This document shows, one piece after another, positions 8,402 to 16,541 of a DNA stretch of 35,567 bases. Origin of the DNA: 62-47 sp051954235 (GTDB lineage Bacteria; Pseudomonadota; Alphaproteobacteria; Rhizobiales; Xanthobacteraceae); the NCBI GenBank assembly GCA_051954235.1, contig JBQCHY010000068.1, forward strand, positions 1-35,567, written 5' to 3'. Positions within the stretch are counted from its first letter, which is position 1, and each line of letters opens with the position of its first letter. The notes below the pieces were generated by a model. The model made no database searches and was not told the origin of the DNA. It worked only from the letters and a program-made list of their open reading frames with translations. Position numbers and translations under genes: made by a program.

Positions 8402-10753
8402 ATGGGCAACGTCAACGAGACCCGCACGTTCGCAGCGGACATGCCCGGGCCTATCGATGGTGAGAGCCTGCTGGGTTTCATCAGCCGCGCCTTGAATCGG
8501 ACCCTAATTGTCAAACTGAGGAAGGGGTTGTCGCTCGCCAACGTGCGCCCGTCTGGAAGTCCCAGCGGTATCAACATCGTCGAAGAACAGGCAGATGGCC
8601 TCGCCACTCTCTTCAAGGTGGAGCGAGAGGAAATAGTCCGGCGGCTCCATCCCAAAGTTCGCTTCGATTATATGGACGGCAAAGGCATCGGGGCCATCGA
8701 TTTCTTTGGGACGAAGGTCCGGACCCAGTATCTGGAGACCATATTCAGGAGAGTCTCCCCGCGTGCTCTGGCAATCGCTCCTTACTATCGGGCGATGTGG
8801 GATTTGCGGCCCTTCTCCTTTGACCCGGAGACGCGGGAGCGCTATCTTAAATTCTGTCCCGTCTGCGGGGAAAGGCTGCGATGGATCTTCGTTCGCGGCC
8901 CTACTCACTGCGACAATTGCGTGACCGATCGCGGTCTTCCGAAGACTGACTTACGGGATTATCCGCAGCCCGTGTTTGAGTTTCAAGATGAGCAAGCGAT
9001 CGACTTTGTGGTCGGTCTGGTTCATCCCGACGCGCAAATACGTGCCTCCGTTCGGAAATTGTTTCCCTCAGGCCTGGCGGATGTATCCAACGCGGACGTC
9101 TTCGAGGCGATCATCACCATCGCGAGTTGCTTTCGTCCAGAAAACATAGCGAAGAGAATATCCATCGGCCGCCCCCTTCGTGCCGACGACTTCGAAGATT
9201 TCACCCCCAATCTGCTCGAGATCGCTGGCCGAATGATCATAGGAGGGTCTGATGGCTTTTCGGCCGGAACGGCGAGGCTACGGGCACATATGGCGCTGAG
9301 AGGAAGCGCTCACGGTATGTACGCAGAAATCGGCCCGCTCGCGGGGACGGTCAATGATAGAAGTCTGGCGCCAGGTGTGCGGACATTTTTGGTGGAATGC
9401 CTTCAAAAGGATCTCTTAGATACAAGCGAGCTGGGTCTCATCCGGAGACGGCTAGGTACAATCAGACCAACATCTGCCGGCAGTTGGTTGAACATACAAG
9501 AGGCATTCGAACAGTTCGGCGTTTCAAAGCACGCGCTGCAACGGCTAGTCGGAACCGGCCTTGTCGAAATAAGGCGCGGAAACATACAGAGATCGCCGGT
9601 GCTGTTAAACCGTGAGGAGATCGCGCCGCTTGCTGCCCTATACAAAGACACGATGGACGAGGTCACGGCCAGAGGCACCCTTCGGATATCGACCGTCGAA
9701 CTCCAAGTGCTTGCCGACCGGGGAGTAATCGAGAGGATCGATGAGCCGGTCAAATCCATGCTGAACAGCAAGACGGTCTATCGTGCTTCATCCATCAACG
9801 CTGTCATGTTGGCGATCAGAAAACGAACGGTACCGGCCCATCCATCGCGCTCTCTCAAAGATCATTTGTGGAACGCAGCGCGCAGGCTCCCTTCGCCCGT
9901 GCCATGGCCGACCATTATCGAGTTGATCCTATCCGGAGACATCGAGGTCGAGTTTCTTCGCGATGATGACAAGGATTGGCGGAAGTGGATCGCGCTCGCC
10001 GATGTGAAAACTTTCGAGATGCTGGTCAAGTTGGAGCAGACCAAGCGCCCGGCGGTGCAAGAGGCTTGGTTGAGCAGAAGTCAGACTGCCGAGATGCTTA
10101 ATATCGCCGAAAGTTCCGTCTGGAAGGTCGCAAAGGCGGGGTTCTTGCCGAACAAGCGACAAGGGCGCAACATGCTATACAAGCGCTCGGATGTCGCAGA
10201 TACTGTGCGAAAGTACGTATTTCTTCCGGAAATGCTTGAACGCTCGCCGTTCAAGGCTGCGCATGAGGTAGGCCGCTGGTTGAAGTCGGTCGGTATCGAG
10301 CCTCTATTCGAGTGGGGCCAGAGCATCTTTCCGATCTATGATAGAGCAAGTTTCGAGCGAGTCCTCACCTCGATGCCTGCCGCGTTTGAAGGCATTAAGG
10401 AAAGAACGACCAGGCGCGTCGCTATCGATGTGAAACGAAAAGCAGTTCAAGAAGTCAAAGGTGGATTGACGCCACATTTCGTGTCGAGACGTCTAGGCGT
10501 TAGAGCGACGACAGTTGCCAAATGGGTTGCCTACTACGATAAGCACGGCGACGTGCAGCCCGCAGACAAGCTTGATGGCCATGAAGACTATATACGTTCG
10601 GCGATTCAGGCCGATCCTTCAATCAGTGTCCATGCCTTCTGGAAATCTTTCAAGAAGGATAGGGCTAACGTCGGCTACGGCGTCTTACACAAGCGCATAA
10701 CTGATCTTGGATATGAGCGCGATGCTGCGGGGGACTTGGTACTCAGAAATTGA
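8402..10753 (+). CDS. tniQ: Large TniQ/TnsD-family target-selection protein with HTH-rich C-terminus
   Basis: This 783-aa protein belongs to the TniQ/TnsD family, which recognises the insertion target and recruits TnsC. The N-terminal part shows the family start (GESLLGFISRAL) and a zinc ribbon with C152, C155, C170 and C173 (CPVC ... HCDNC). About 480 residues follow that are not typical of short TniQ proteins. They contain at least three segments that read as helix-turn-helix units: about 361-390 (NIQEAFEQFGVSKHALQRLV), about 555-590 (an excisionase-like SRSQTAEMLNIAESSVWKV) and about 688-715 (an IS630-like HFVSRRLGVRATTVAKWVAYY). The length and multiple DNA-reading units point to a TnsD-type, sequence-specific attachment-site reader. 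ATG at 8402 is 5 bp after tnsC. There is no TnsE-like gene after it. Confidence 0.85.
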   Translation: MGNVNETRTFAADMPGPIDGESLLGFISRALNRTLIVKLRKGLSLANVRPSGSPSGINIVEEQADGLATLFKVEREEIVRRLHPKVRFDYMDGKGIGAIDFFGTKVRTQYLETIFRRVSPRALAIAPYYRAMWDLRPFSFDPETRERYLKFCPVCGERLRWIFVRGPTHCDNCVTDRGLPKTDLRDYPQPVFEFQDEQAIDFVVGLVHPDAQIRASVRKLFPSGLADVSNADVFEAIITIASCFRPENIAKRISIGRPLRADDFEDFTPNLLEIAGRMIIGGSDGFSAGTARLRAHMALRGSAHGMYAEIGPLAGTVNDRSLAPGVRTFLVECLQKDLLDTSELGLIRRRLGTIRPTSAGSWLNIQEAFEQFGVSKHALQRLVGTGLVEIRRGNIQRSPVLLNREEIAPLAALYKDTMDEVTARGTLRISTVELQVLADRGVIERIDEPVKSMLNSKTVYRASSINAVMLAIRKRTVPAHPSRSLKDHLWNAARRLPSPVPWPTIIELILSGDIEVEFLRDDDKDWRKWIALADVKTFEMLVKLEQTKRPAVQEAWLSRSQTAEMLNIAESSVWKVAKAGFLPNKRQGRNMLYKRSDVADTVRKYVFLPEMLERSPFKAAHEVGRWLKSVGIEPLFEWGQSIFPIYDRASFERVLTSMPAAFEGIKERTTRRVAIDVKRKAVQEVKGGLTPHFVSRRLGVRATTVAKWVAYYDKHGDVQPADKLDGHEDYIRSAIQADPSISVHAFWKSFKKDRANVGYGVLHKRITDLGYERDAAGDLVLRN

Positions 10754-11233
10754 GATTGATGAGTAACGTCCGAAGTTGGGCCTCTCGGCGGCTATGCTGG
10801 GCAACGCGTCGGCAGCGAAGTAGGATCGCGTAGCTGACGCTTATCTGTGGAAGCGTAGACTCAATCATCCGACCATAGGTGGCATGGTGCTGCGGGCTAC
10901 GAGGTCCTTCTTCCTGAGCGGCAAGATGACGTGGAATCCGCAAACCAGGGCGCCGGCGGCGTAACGCGTCTTTCTATCAAGCGTTGGGCGGTGGCTGTTC
11001 CTGTCTGAGCCGGCTCTGGCCTACTGCCCGGGCCGCGTGGTTGCCGTTTCTTTCGCGAAGCAACTGATCAATGTAAACGCCTTCGAAAACCGTCGACGTA
11101 GGTGTGTGCGTGTGTCTCAGGACTGGACTTGTCTGAGACACCAAGATGGCAGTGATTCCAAGATCGGTGTGCGCTGTTCTCCACGCCTTTGCTGAGACCC
11201 GGTTGCGACGACCTCATCAACCTATCGGCGAGA
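10754..11233. other. Intergenic region after tniQ
   Basis: No gene is supported in these 480 bp. The short frames present have no motifs or ribosome-binding sites. The region holds the inverted repeat at 11113-11140 and a partial echo of it near 11006-11016 (CTGTCTGAGCC, compared with TTGTCTGAGAC at 11130-11140). These could be transposon-end binding sites or remnants of another insertion sequence. It also forms the junction between the mobile segment and the minus-strand catabolic genes. Confidence 0.45.
11113..11140. repeat. Inverted repeat TGTCTCAG ... CTGAGACA
   Basis: TGTCTCAG at 11113-11120 and its exact reverse complement CTGAGACA at 11133-11140 flank a 12-bp centre. The outer unit, read from 11140 inwards, starts TGTCTCAGA as does position 3589. 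It is a candidate right terminus of the Tn7-like element or the end of a lost insertion sequence. It is not followed by a T-run, so a terminator is unlikely. Confidence 0.4.
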
Positions 11234-12448
11234 TCACTTGGTCACGAGACGACACCGGCTGGTGGAAATCGGCTGGAAAGCTTCATCGCCAGCGATAACC
11301 TCCTTCACATTGTAGTAATCCCAATGTTCCTTGACGTCGCCCGGCGCCTTCACTTGCACCAGATATAAATCATGAACCATCCTGCCGTCAGCGCGAATCT
11401 TGCCATTACGCGCGAACATATCGTTGATCGGCATGGACTTTAGCTGCTTCATGACGGCGGTGGTGTCGTCAGTGTTTGCCGCTTGCACAGCCTTTAAATA
11501 GTTGGTGACAGCTGAATAGGCCCCAGCCTGCACGAAATTCGGCATCTTGCCGAATTTGGCGTAGAAGCGCCTGCTCCATTGCCGCGAGAGATCATCCAGA
11601 TCCCAATAGAACGGTTCGACCAGGATCATACCCTGGGCTGCTTCGGCTCCCAACGCATTGACCTCGGTGATGGTGCCCACCAGCGGCACGAGGGTCTGGG
11701 CGGGTGTGATATTGAAGTCCTTTGCGGCCTTGATGGAATTGAGCAGGTCGGCGCCGGCATTCGCGAGCCCGATCACCTTCGCCTTCGAGGCTTGCGCTTG
11801 GAGCAGAAATGACGAGAAGTCGGTCGTGCTGATCGGATGATATACTGTGCCGACGACCTTGCCGCCAGATCGCGTGAGCGCGGCGGTGGCCTCGGCAACC
11901 AGCGACTTACCGAGCGCATAGTCGACCGCAACGAAATACCAGGTGTCGAGACCAAGCGACTTGACGATGCGCGCCTGGCCGTTGGCGAAGGAATAAGTGT
12001 CCCAAGTATAACTGATCGTATATGGCGAGCATTGCTCGTTGGTCAGCCGCGTTGAGCCTGACCCCGTCACGATCAACATGCGATGCTTCGATTCAGCGAC
12101 GCCGGAGACAGCCAGCGCGACGCCGGAGTTAATCACATCTGTGATGAGATCCACGCCACCCGTGTCGTACCATTGGCGCGCGATGCCTGTTGCGATATCC
12201 GGCTTGTTCTGGTGATCAGCCGATACTAGTTCGACCTTGAAAGGCGGTCTTTCCTTCGCGACATAATCGTCGATCGCCATCTGCGCGGCGGTCACCGCGC
12301 CAGCACCGCCCAGATCGGAGAAGACACCGGCCATATCAGTGAGCACGCCGATTCTTACGACTCCATCGGAAATGCCATCCGCATGGGCCGGGCATGCGGC
12401 GATGAACGTGGCGGCGATCATTGCGGCACGTAAAATTGCCTTCGTCAT
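11234..12448 (-). CDS. ABC transporter substrate-binding protein, branched-chain amino-acid type
   Basis: This 404-aa periplasmic binding protein is of the Leu/Ile/Val-type family (Peripla_BP_6), whose members in soil alphaproteobacteria often bind aromatic acids. A signal peptide is clear: MTK, a hydrophobic stretch and AHA/D as the cleavage site (about residues 1-24). The mature protein starts with IGVLTDMAG, the typical first strand and loop. No permease or ATPase gene of the matching (LivHMGF) type is adjacent, so it must use a transporter encoded elsewhere. ATG at 12448 is preceded by GGAGA, and in-frame codons further upstream are less good. It lies 62 bp after the monooxygenase-hydrolase gene, on the same strand and probably in the same transcript, so the ligand may be that enzyme's substrate. 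Confidence 0.88.
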   Translation of the reverse strand: MTKAILRAAMIAATFIAACPAHADGISDGVVRIGVLTDMAGVFSDLGGAGAVTAAQMAIDDYVAKERPPFKVELVSADHQNKPDIATGIARQWYDTGGVDLITDVINSGVALAVSGVAESKHRMLIVTGSGSTRLTNEQCSPYTISYTWDTYSFANGQARIVKSLGLDTWYFVAVDYALGKSLVAEATAALTRSGGKVVGTVYHPISTTDFSSFLLQAQASKAKVIGLANAGADLLNSIKAAKDFNITPAQTLVPLVGTITEVNALGAEAAQGMILVEPFYWDLDDLSRQWSRRFYAKFGKMPNFVQAGAYSAVTNYLKAVQAANTDDTTAVMKQLKSMPINDMFARNGKIRADGRMVHDLYLVQVKAPGDVKEHWDYYNVKEVIAGDEAFQPISTSRCRLVTK

Positions 12449-12510
12449 GGAATTCTCCATCGTTCGCACGATTCGCATCGCGCGTTATCCCTGAAAGTTT
12501 TCTATGCGTA

Positions 12511-14667
12511 CTATTCTGCGGCTTGAGGCCTTGTATCGTTGCGGCGCAAGTTTCGGTGCGCCCAGGCAGAGACTTCCTCCATGGTGCTCTTGGTCTCCGG
12601 GAGGAACGGGAAGATCGTGTAGACATGTACGGAGTCGTCGACGAGGCGTAGCGTGACATCGACGCCGGCCTTTCCCGCCCGCTCGGCAAGGCGCGTCGTG
12701 TCGCTCAACAGCATTTCACCTTGGGTCGCCGTGACGAACAGCGGCGGCAGGCCTGCAAGATCTCCGAATAATGGTGAGACCAGCGGATCGGTTGGCTCGT
12801 GGCCTTGAAAGTACGACGCGCCCATGTAAGTCAGCAGATCGCGGTTGGCGGCCGGATCGTCGCCGTTGAAGGCCATGACAGTGGGGCCCGACAAGGTAAG
12901 GTCCACAAATGGGGCGACCGCGAGGATCGCCGCCGGCAATGGGTCGCCGGCACTGCGCAGCGCGAGCGCCAGCGCTACGGCAAGGCCGCCACCGGACGAT
13001 TCACCCGATACGAGGATTGAGCTTGCCGGAATGCCGCGCGCCAACAGCGCCCGATAGGCCGTCACGGCATCGTCGATTGCTGCGGGGTAGGGATGCTCCG
13101 GCGCCAGGCGGTAATCGACAGTATAGCATGTGCCGTCAACCACGGCTGCGAGCCGGCTCGCATACTCCAGAGAACCCACTGCGGAGCCGATCATGTAGCC
13201 GCCGCCGTGGAAATGCAGCACGACATTGCCGTGCGGCGCATCCGGTGCCGACACTTTCCATGCCTTGACGTCGCCGAGTTCGTCCTCAACTGCATTCACG
13301 CCCTGCGGCAATGGGAAATTGGTAGTCAGAAAGCGGTCATAAGCCTGGCGGAGTCCATCATGGCCCCGCGCGACGTCCTCAGGCTGAAACGCAAATTTCC
13401 AGAGATCGAAGGCGCGCTGGCCCTCAGCTCGCTGCAAGCGCTTGCCTTCGCGTAGACCGATGACGTTAAGCACCTCGCCGGGCGGACCTTCGACTGCCTT
13501 GACGACGTCATAGGCCCAGGCGAGCCCCCAGCTGGTTTCGGCGAGCGGATCTATCCGCGCCATGCCCTTCCAACGGCCATTGCGGTCGCGCACGCGTTGT
13601 GACTCCGATTCGTGCATAAGCTTGACCGCTGCGCGCGCGCCAGCCTGGATGCGGGTTGTGCGCGGCAGACGGCGCTCCTGATACTCCAGTAGTGCACCGG
13701 AAATATCGCCTCCGCGCCGCGACAACACGCGCGCAAAGGTCCAAGCATCCTCGATGGCTTGGCCCGCACCTGCCGCGAGAAACGGCACCATCGCATGCGC
13801 GGCGTCGCCGAGCAGCGTAACGCGGCCGCTCGTCCAGTTGTCGATAGGGTCACGGTAGTACATGCCGGTAATGAAAGCGGTCTCACATTGTTCAAGCATT
13901 TTCCGCGCCCGCGGCTCGGCGTCGTCAAACGAGCGTAGCATCTCGGAAATATCGCCGCTTTCGTCCCAGGACTCGCGCTGTACTTCATTCGCGGGCACGG
14001 ATGCGAGAATGCTATAGAGATTCTTCGGCCGCACCCAATAGGTGATCAGCGTTCGCCCCGGACCGAACCAGTAATTGCCGCGCTCTTCCAGATTAAGGCC
14101 TTCCAGCCGTTCCGCTGGGATCAGCGAGCGCCACATCAGGATATTGGCGAAATGCTTCTCTTCCTCACCTCGGAGATGCTTGCGCACAACCGAATGGATG
14201 CCGTCGCAGCCTACCAGCAGGTCGCCGCGAATCCTCTCTCCGGTCTGCAACGTCACTTCGACGCCATCCTTGTCCTGGGAAATGCCGACGCAGCGCGCAC
14301 CTAGGCGCTTGGCTTCCTGCGGCACGGCGTCGGATAAAAGCTGGATCAGGTCAGCGCGGTGGATGTTGTACATCGGCCCGCCATACCGGGCCGCCGCCTC
14401 ATCGCCCAGTGGCGCCTGGAAGATCATTCGGCCGGAACGAAGGTCGCGATAGTCATAGGACTGTGGCTTCACCCCTACTGCTTGCATTGCCGATTCGAGA
14501 CCAAGTTCGCGCAACACGATGGCTGCATTGGCGGCAATCTGGATGCCGGCACCGATCTCGCTTAGCACTGGCGCTTGTTCCAGCAGGAGCGCGTCAATGC
14601 CTTGATGGCGCAGCGCAATCGCAGTAGTTAGTCCGCCAATGCCTCCGCCGACAACGAGTACACGCAT
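12511..14667 (-). CDS. Fusion of FAD-dependent aromatic monooxygenase and HSL-type alpha/beta hydrolase
   Basis: One 718-aa frame encodes two enzymes. Residues 1 to about 370 are a class A flavoprotein monooxygenase of the salicylate/6-hydroxynicotinate hydroxylase type, with GGGIGG at the start for FAD binding, a DGIHSVVR motif and GDAAHAMVPFLAAGAGQ near residue 290. From about 470 to the end is a hormone-sensitive-lipase-family hydrolase with the HGGG oxyanion motif (about 487), the nucleophile motif GESSGGG (about 556) and the catalytic Asp/His in VDDSVHVY (about 680). All catalytic residues appear intact in both halves. The likely job is ring hydroxylation coupled to hydrolysis of an ester or lactone; the substrate is unknown. 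ATG at 14667 follows GGGAGG. The gene is divergent from the TetR gene and probably repressed by it. Confidence 0.88.
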   Translation of the reverse strand: MRVLVVGGGIGGLTTAIALRHQGIDALLLEQAPVLSEIGAGIQIAANAAIVLRELGLESAMQAVGVKPQSYDYRDLRSGRMIFQAPLGDEAAARYGGPMYNIHRADLIQLLSDAVPQEAKRLGARCVGISQDKDGVEVTLQTGERIRGDLLVGCDGIHSVVRKHLRGEEEKHFANILMWRSLIPAERLEGLNLEERGNYWFGPGRTLITYWVRPKNLYSILASVPANEVQRESWDESGDISEMLRSFDDAEPRARKMLEQCETAFITGMYYRDPIDNWTSGRVTLLGDAAHAMVPFLAAGAGQAIEDAWTFARVLSRRGGDISGALLEYQERRLPRTTRIQAGARAAVKLMHESESQRVRDRNGRWKGMARIDPLAETSWGLAWAYDVVKAVEGPPGEVLNVIGLREGKRLQRAEGQRAFDLWKFAFQPEDVARGHDGLRQAYDRFLTTNFPLPQGVNAVEDELGDVKAWKVSAPDAPHGNVVLHFHGGGYMIGSAVGSLEYASRLAAVVDGTCYTVDYRLAPEHPYPAAIDDAVTAYRALLARGIPASSILVSGESSGGGLAVALALALRSAGDPLPAAILAVAPFVDLTLSGPTVMAFNGDDPAANRDLLTYMGASYFQGHEPTDPLVSPLFGDLAGLPPLFVTATQGEMLLSDTTRLAERAGKAGVDVTLRLVDDSVHVYTIFPFLPETKSTMEEVSAWAHRNLRRNDTRPQAAE

Positions 14668-14691
14668 GAGTCGCCTCCCAGTTCCCTGCAA

Positions 14692-14709
14692 TTAAGTGAT
14701 TTCGCTTAA
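14692..14709. promoter_or_regulatory. Palindromic operator between monooxygenase and TetR genes
   Basis: The 62-bp divergent spacer (14668-14729) contains an 18-bp imperfect palindrome with TTAAG and CTTAA outer arms and GA/TC inner pairs; 7 of 9 base pairs match. It is centred about 29 bp upstream of the tetR start and 33 bp upstream of the monooxygenase start. Its size and position are typical of a TetR-family operator controlling both genes. Confidence 0.5.
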
Positions 14710-14729
14710 AATAGAACGGGCCCAGTTTC

Positions 14730-15434
14730 ATGTCAAGCAAATCACGCACGGTCACCCGTGCGACGTCAGAAGAAACGAAAAACCAGATCAAGACAGCGGC
14801 GCGGATGTTGTTCGCACAACGCGGAGTAGACGGCGTTACAGTACAGGAAATCGTCAACGCGGCCGGACAGCGCAATAATGCCGCATTACACTATCACTTT
14901 GGTACCAAAGAAGATTTGATACGTGAAATGGTCGTGGACGGCGCAGCTGTCCTGGATAACCGTCGACGCGAGATGCTGGATGAAATGAATGCTCGCGGCG
15001 GGCCGAGAAGCATTCGTGATGTCGTGCTGGTGCTTGTAATGCCGGTAATTGAACTTGGCGAAAACGAACGGTGGCGTGGCTATATACGCTTCACGTCGAA
15101 CCTACAGGCCTCCGATCCTGGGGCTTTGCGTGCTGCACTCAATAGCCGCTGGAATTCAGGTTACATCGATTGCTTCGAGTACTTGAGGAAACTGCTTCGG
15201 CTGCCTGCAGCTATAATCGAGCAGCGACTTTCCTTTTTCATGATCTATGCCAATGCGATTCTATCCGCACACGAGGTCGCGCAAGAGAAGCGCCGCACCA
15301 AGAGCAGTCGACTATGGGGTCAGCCGTTCACGATTGAGAATATACTCGACACCCTGGAAGCAGCACTCACATGTCCGTCGTCTGAGCAGACACAGGTCAA
15401 ACTGCTGGAGGCAAACGCAAAGCCTACGCGGTAA
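14730..15434 (+). CDS. TetR/AcrR-family transcriptional regulator
   Basis: This 234-aa regulator has the TetR N-terminal helix-turn-helix at about residues 17-63 (IKTAARMLFAQRG ... TVQEIVNAAG ... NNAALHYHFGTKEDLI). The rest is a helical ligand-binding and dimerisation domain. It is transcribed divergently from the monooxygenase-hydrolase fusion, with a palindrome between the two, so it probably represses that gene and itself until an aromatic ligand or CoA ester binds. No strong Shine-Dalgarno site is seen before the ATG at 14730. Confidence 0.9.
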   Translation: MSSKSRTVTRATSEETKNQIKTAARMLFAQRGVDGVTVQEIVNAAGQRNNAALHYHFGTKEDLIREMVVDGAAVLDNRRREMLDEMNARGGPRSIRDVVLVLVMPVIELGENERWRGYIRFTSNLQASDPGALRAALNSRWNSGYIDCFEYLRKLLRLPAAIIEQRLSFFMIYANAILSAHEVAQEKRRTKSSRLWGQPFTIENILDTLEAALTCPSSEQTQVKLLEANAKPTR

Positions 15435-15554
15435 TATCCTGATGCACTTCAGCGTCGAGCACGATCAGAGTTTTCTGTGCGTCTCGATCCGAACCGGAAG
15501 CGGCGTAACGAGCTCTCTTAATCCACACATCGCGCAATGATACCGTGAAGGAAG

Positions 15555-16541
15555 TCAGGCCCTATTCCGCTTGGAGGTCGTGCGTCGATCTGCCGGTCTC
15601 TCATTCTGCGATATTGCTATGTAGTCGTGCGGAGTAATGCCGGTCCATCGGCGGAAAGCGCGACGAAATGTGGATGGGTCGTGATAACCGAGTAATTCAG
15701 CTACGTCACGCACCGGCATTTCTGCAAGGTAAGCTCGCGCGAGTTCAGCCCGAAGTTCGCCAACCAAATTGGTAAAATTCACACCGCTTTGTTGCAATTT
15801 TCGACGAAGCGATCGCTCCGAAATATTCAGAAATTTGGCAACGTCGGGAGCGCGAATAGTTTTATTTCGAGCGAAAGCGATCATCTCCGCTATTCGATCA
15901 ATAAGCCTCTCGTCTGCTTTGATGTTAGCGAGCAAATTGTCGGTCAATCGACGATATGCCGGCGAATGCGAAAAGAATGTACCCGGCAGGGGTCTGTTCA
16001 TTGCTTCTGCGGGAGCCGACAGTCTATTGCAGCTTCTGTTGAATTCGACAGGAATTCCGATTTCCCTGACAAACGCGCGGTGATTTGATGGCGAGTAGGC
16101 AAGCTCAAGTCGGAATCCCTTCAGATCGCCTCCCAGGTGTCGTAAAATTTGTAGATCAGTCGCGAAGAAAAGATCTGAAACAAAGTTGGGAAATCCGTCC
16201 AGTCGGACAGGATGATTGTATGTCAGGTAGACGCGGCCACGGGCATTGCCAAGGCTTGCGGCGTTGCGCGGATAGGTTTGAAATATTCGCATGTGTTTGA
16301 CAATGATCTGTAGAGCATGGAGCAGAGTCGGTGCGCTTAATATGGCATGAGCGAGAGCCCCATATCCATTCAAGGGGACTTTTCTGCCTATCTTTAGGCC
16401 TAGCAGTTCGTCTCCAGTCGCGCGGAATGCAAACGTTGCGAGACGGTAAAGCCTAAGCTGCCGATCCAACCGCTGATAATCTGACGACGTCGTCAAAGAG
16501 CGATGATCGATGCCCAAACTGTCGAGGTGCTGTGCCAGCAC
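15555..16541 (-). CDS. AraC-family transcriptional regulator (arabinose-binding-like sensor domain)
   Basis: This protein of about 328 aa has an N-terminal AraC sensor domain (ATGDELLGLKIGRKVPLNGYGALAHA at about residues 40-68). A C-terminal double helix-turn-helix follows (FLNISERSLRRKLQQSG ... VRDVAELLGYHDPSTFRRAFRRWTG). This architecture resembles the OruR/ArgR-type group. The start is uncertain: the frame is open upstream of the GTG at 16541 but contains no ATG, GTG or TTG there, so GTG is used. It faces away from the ABC/catabolic operon beginning at 17175, of which it is the nearest candidate activator. Confidence 0.82.
   Translation of the reverse strand: MLAQHLDSLGIDHRSLTTSSDYQRLDRQLRLYRLATFAFRATGDELLGLKIGRKVPLNGYGALAHAILSAPTLLHALQIIVKHMRIFQTYPRNAASLGNARGRVYLTYNHPVRLDGFPNFVSDLFFATDLQILRHLGGDLKGFRLELAYSPSNHRAFVREIGIPVEFNRSCNRLSAPAEAMNRPLPGTFFSHSPAYRRLTDNLLANIKADERLIDRIAEMIAFARNKTIRAPDVAKFLNISERSLRRKLQQSGVNFTNLVGELRAELARAYLAEMPVRDVAELLGYHDPSTFRRAFRRWTGITPHDYIAISQNERPADRRTTSKRNRA

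Larger units (their letters stand above)
3589..11140 (+). mobile_element. Tn7-like transposition module (tnsABC-tniQ), boundaries tentative
   Basis: The four genes tnsA-tnsB-tnsC-tniQ run in one direction without internal promoter-sized gaps and form a complete Tn7-type core. The outer limits are drawn at the inverted TGTCTCAGA sequences, a guess from weak evidence. If right, the element would be about 7.55 kb with practically no cargo. If wrong, cargo could include the protease gene on the left or the catabolic genes on the right. No tnsE, no resistance genes, no CRISPR-Cas genes and no CRISPR array are present in the window. Confidence 0.6.

Noticed and set aside
4207..10753. CRISPR-associated transposon (CAST)
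   Set aside because: No cas gene, no repeat-spacer array and a long TnsD-like TniQ instead of a short CRISPR-linked one.
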